In this document: one piece after another, positions 6,674 to 6,816 of the stretch | How positions within the stretch are numbered: position 1 is the first letter of the stretch | Layout of the letters: the number at the start of each line of letters is the position of its first letter | From: Bacteroidales bacterium | GTDB lineage: Bacteria; Bacteroidota; Bacteroidia; Bacteroidales; Bacteroidaceae | DNA: 6,816 nt | Reading direction: 5' to 3' | NCBI GenBank assembly: GCA_004557185.1 | Contig: SFEP01000085.1 | Location: 1-6,816 of the forward strand | The notes under the pieces: model-generated | The model's database searches: none | What the model was told of the DNA's origin: nothing | The model's input: only the letters and a program-made list of their open reading frames with translations | Program-made: the position numbers and the translations under genes

Positions 6674-6740
6674 GCCGTGGAAGAAAAATCCCCCGCCGTG
6701 GAAGAAAGTTCCCACGGCGTGGAAGAAAGTTCCCACGGCG
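6674..6740 (+). repeat. Three tandem 21-bp repeats with dyad symmetry
   Basis: The units span 6674-6694, 6695-6715 and 6716-6736, followed by GGCG, the start of an incomplete fourth. Each is GCCGTGGAAGAAA followed by a short variable pair and TCCCAC or TCCCCC. Units 1 and 2 differ at three positions, units 2 and 3 at one. Units 2 and 3 can fold: GCCGTGG (6695-6701) pairs with CCACGGC (6712-6718), with further A-T pairs inside. The 21-bp period keeps a reading frame (AVEESSH-like heptads), but no gene context supports translation. Confidence 0.85.
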
Positions 6741-6782
6741 ACCTGTTTTTACGGCCCGCCGCACCGCCGAAAATAGATGCTA

Positions 6783-6798
6783 CGTAAAAAAATTTACG
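6783..6798. repeat. AT-rich inverted repeat near right edge
   Basis: CGTAAA (6783-6788) and TTTACG (6793-6798) are perfect inverted copies around AAAA. They are followed by ACGACGTGAG and a run of seven T residues (6810-6816) that reaches the window end. It could be part of a terminator or of a longer intergenic repeat cut by the edge; the sequence stops too early to tell. Confidence 0.55.
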
Positions 6799-6816
6799 AA
6801 CGACGTGAGTTTTTTT

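Larger units (their letters stand above)
6310..6816. other. Gene-free, repeat-containing region to window end
   Basis: This stretch of about 500 bp has no credible coding gene on either strand; the open frames are short, mutually overlapping and domain-free. Its content is repetitive: three scattered GGGTGTCGGGTAA-like motifs, the word GATGCCGTG at both 6429 and 6671, a perfect 12-bp palindrome ATGGGCGCCCAT at 6611-6622, three tandem 21-bp units at 6674-6736, and an AT-rich inverted repeat near the right edge. It may be a dispersed intergenic repeat or a decayed element. A gene may start beyond 6816. Confidence 0.6.

Noticed and set aside
6467..6736. An 89-codon minus-strand frame through the tandem repeats, giving heptads such as GTFFHAV
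   Set aside because: The period of 21 bp makes any frame look repetitive. There is no start context, no homology I recognise, and the other strand is equally open.
6674..6740. CRISPR array
   Set aside because: The 21-bp units are directly adjacent with no spacers, and no cas gene is present.

Overview
The window looks like chromosomal DNA of a Bacteroidota member, most likely order Bacteroidales (Prevotella-like; the genus is inference). Three things point there: a near-consensus Bacteroidota promoter (TTTA, 20-bp spacer, TACTTTTG), genes without clear Shine-Dalgarno sites, and an outer-membrane receptor with an N-terminal carboxypeptidase-regulatory-like domain ahead of its TonB plug. I see no rRNA, tRNA, transposase, integrase or CRISPR array.

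Layout from left to right. Positions 1-213 (minus strand) hold a complete small XRE-type DNA-binding protein whose downstream partner would lie outside the window. A 403-bp gap follows, with a strong GC-rich hairpin at 527-563 just downstream of the next gene. Positions 617-3454 (minus) encode a large, GC-rich TonB-dependent receptor with no SusD-like partner. A divergent intergenic region follows. A plus-strand gene set then runs from a promoter at 3741-3772: a 74-residue single-span membrane protein of unknown function (3817-4041), the two halves of a split threonine/serine exporter (ThrE/YjjP-like at about 4022-4825 and ThrE_2/YjjB-like at 4851-5348), and a LysR-family regulator (5374-6273). 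The spacing (overlap or 1 nt, 25 nt, 25 nt) suggests one operon, ending at a modest hairpin plus T-run at 6286-6309. The last 500 bp has no credible gene but holds several repeats: three tandem 21-bp units able to form hairpins, three scattered degenerate copies of another motif, a 12-bp palindrome and an AT-rich inverted repeat at the edge.

How the genes may work together (inference): the exporter halves should form one inner-membrane exporter of small metabolites. Threonine/serine or dicarboxylates such as succinate are the precedents in the family. The LysR protein probably senses a related metabolite and controls the operon. The small membrane protein translated first in the operon could be an accessory subunit of the exporter, and it is the least explained gene here. 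The receptor and the XRE gene are on the other strand and seem functionally separate.
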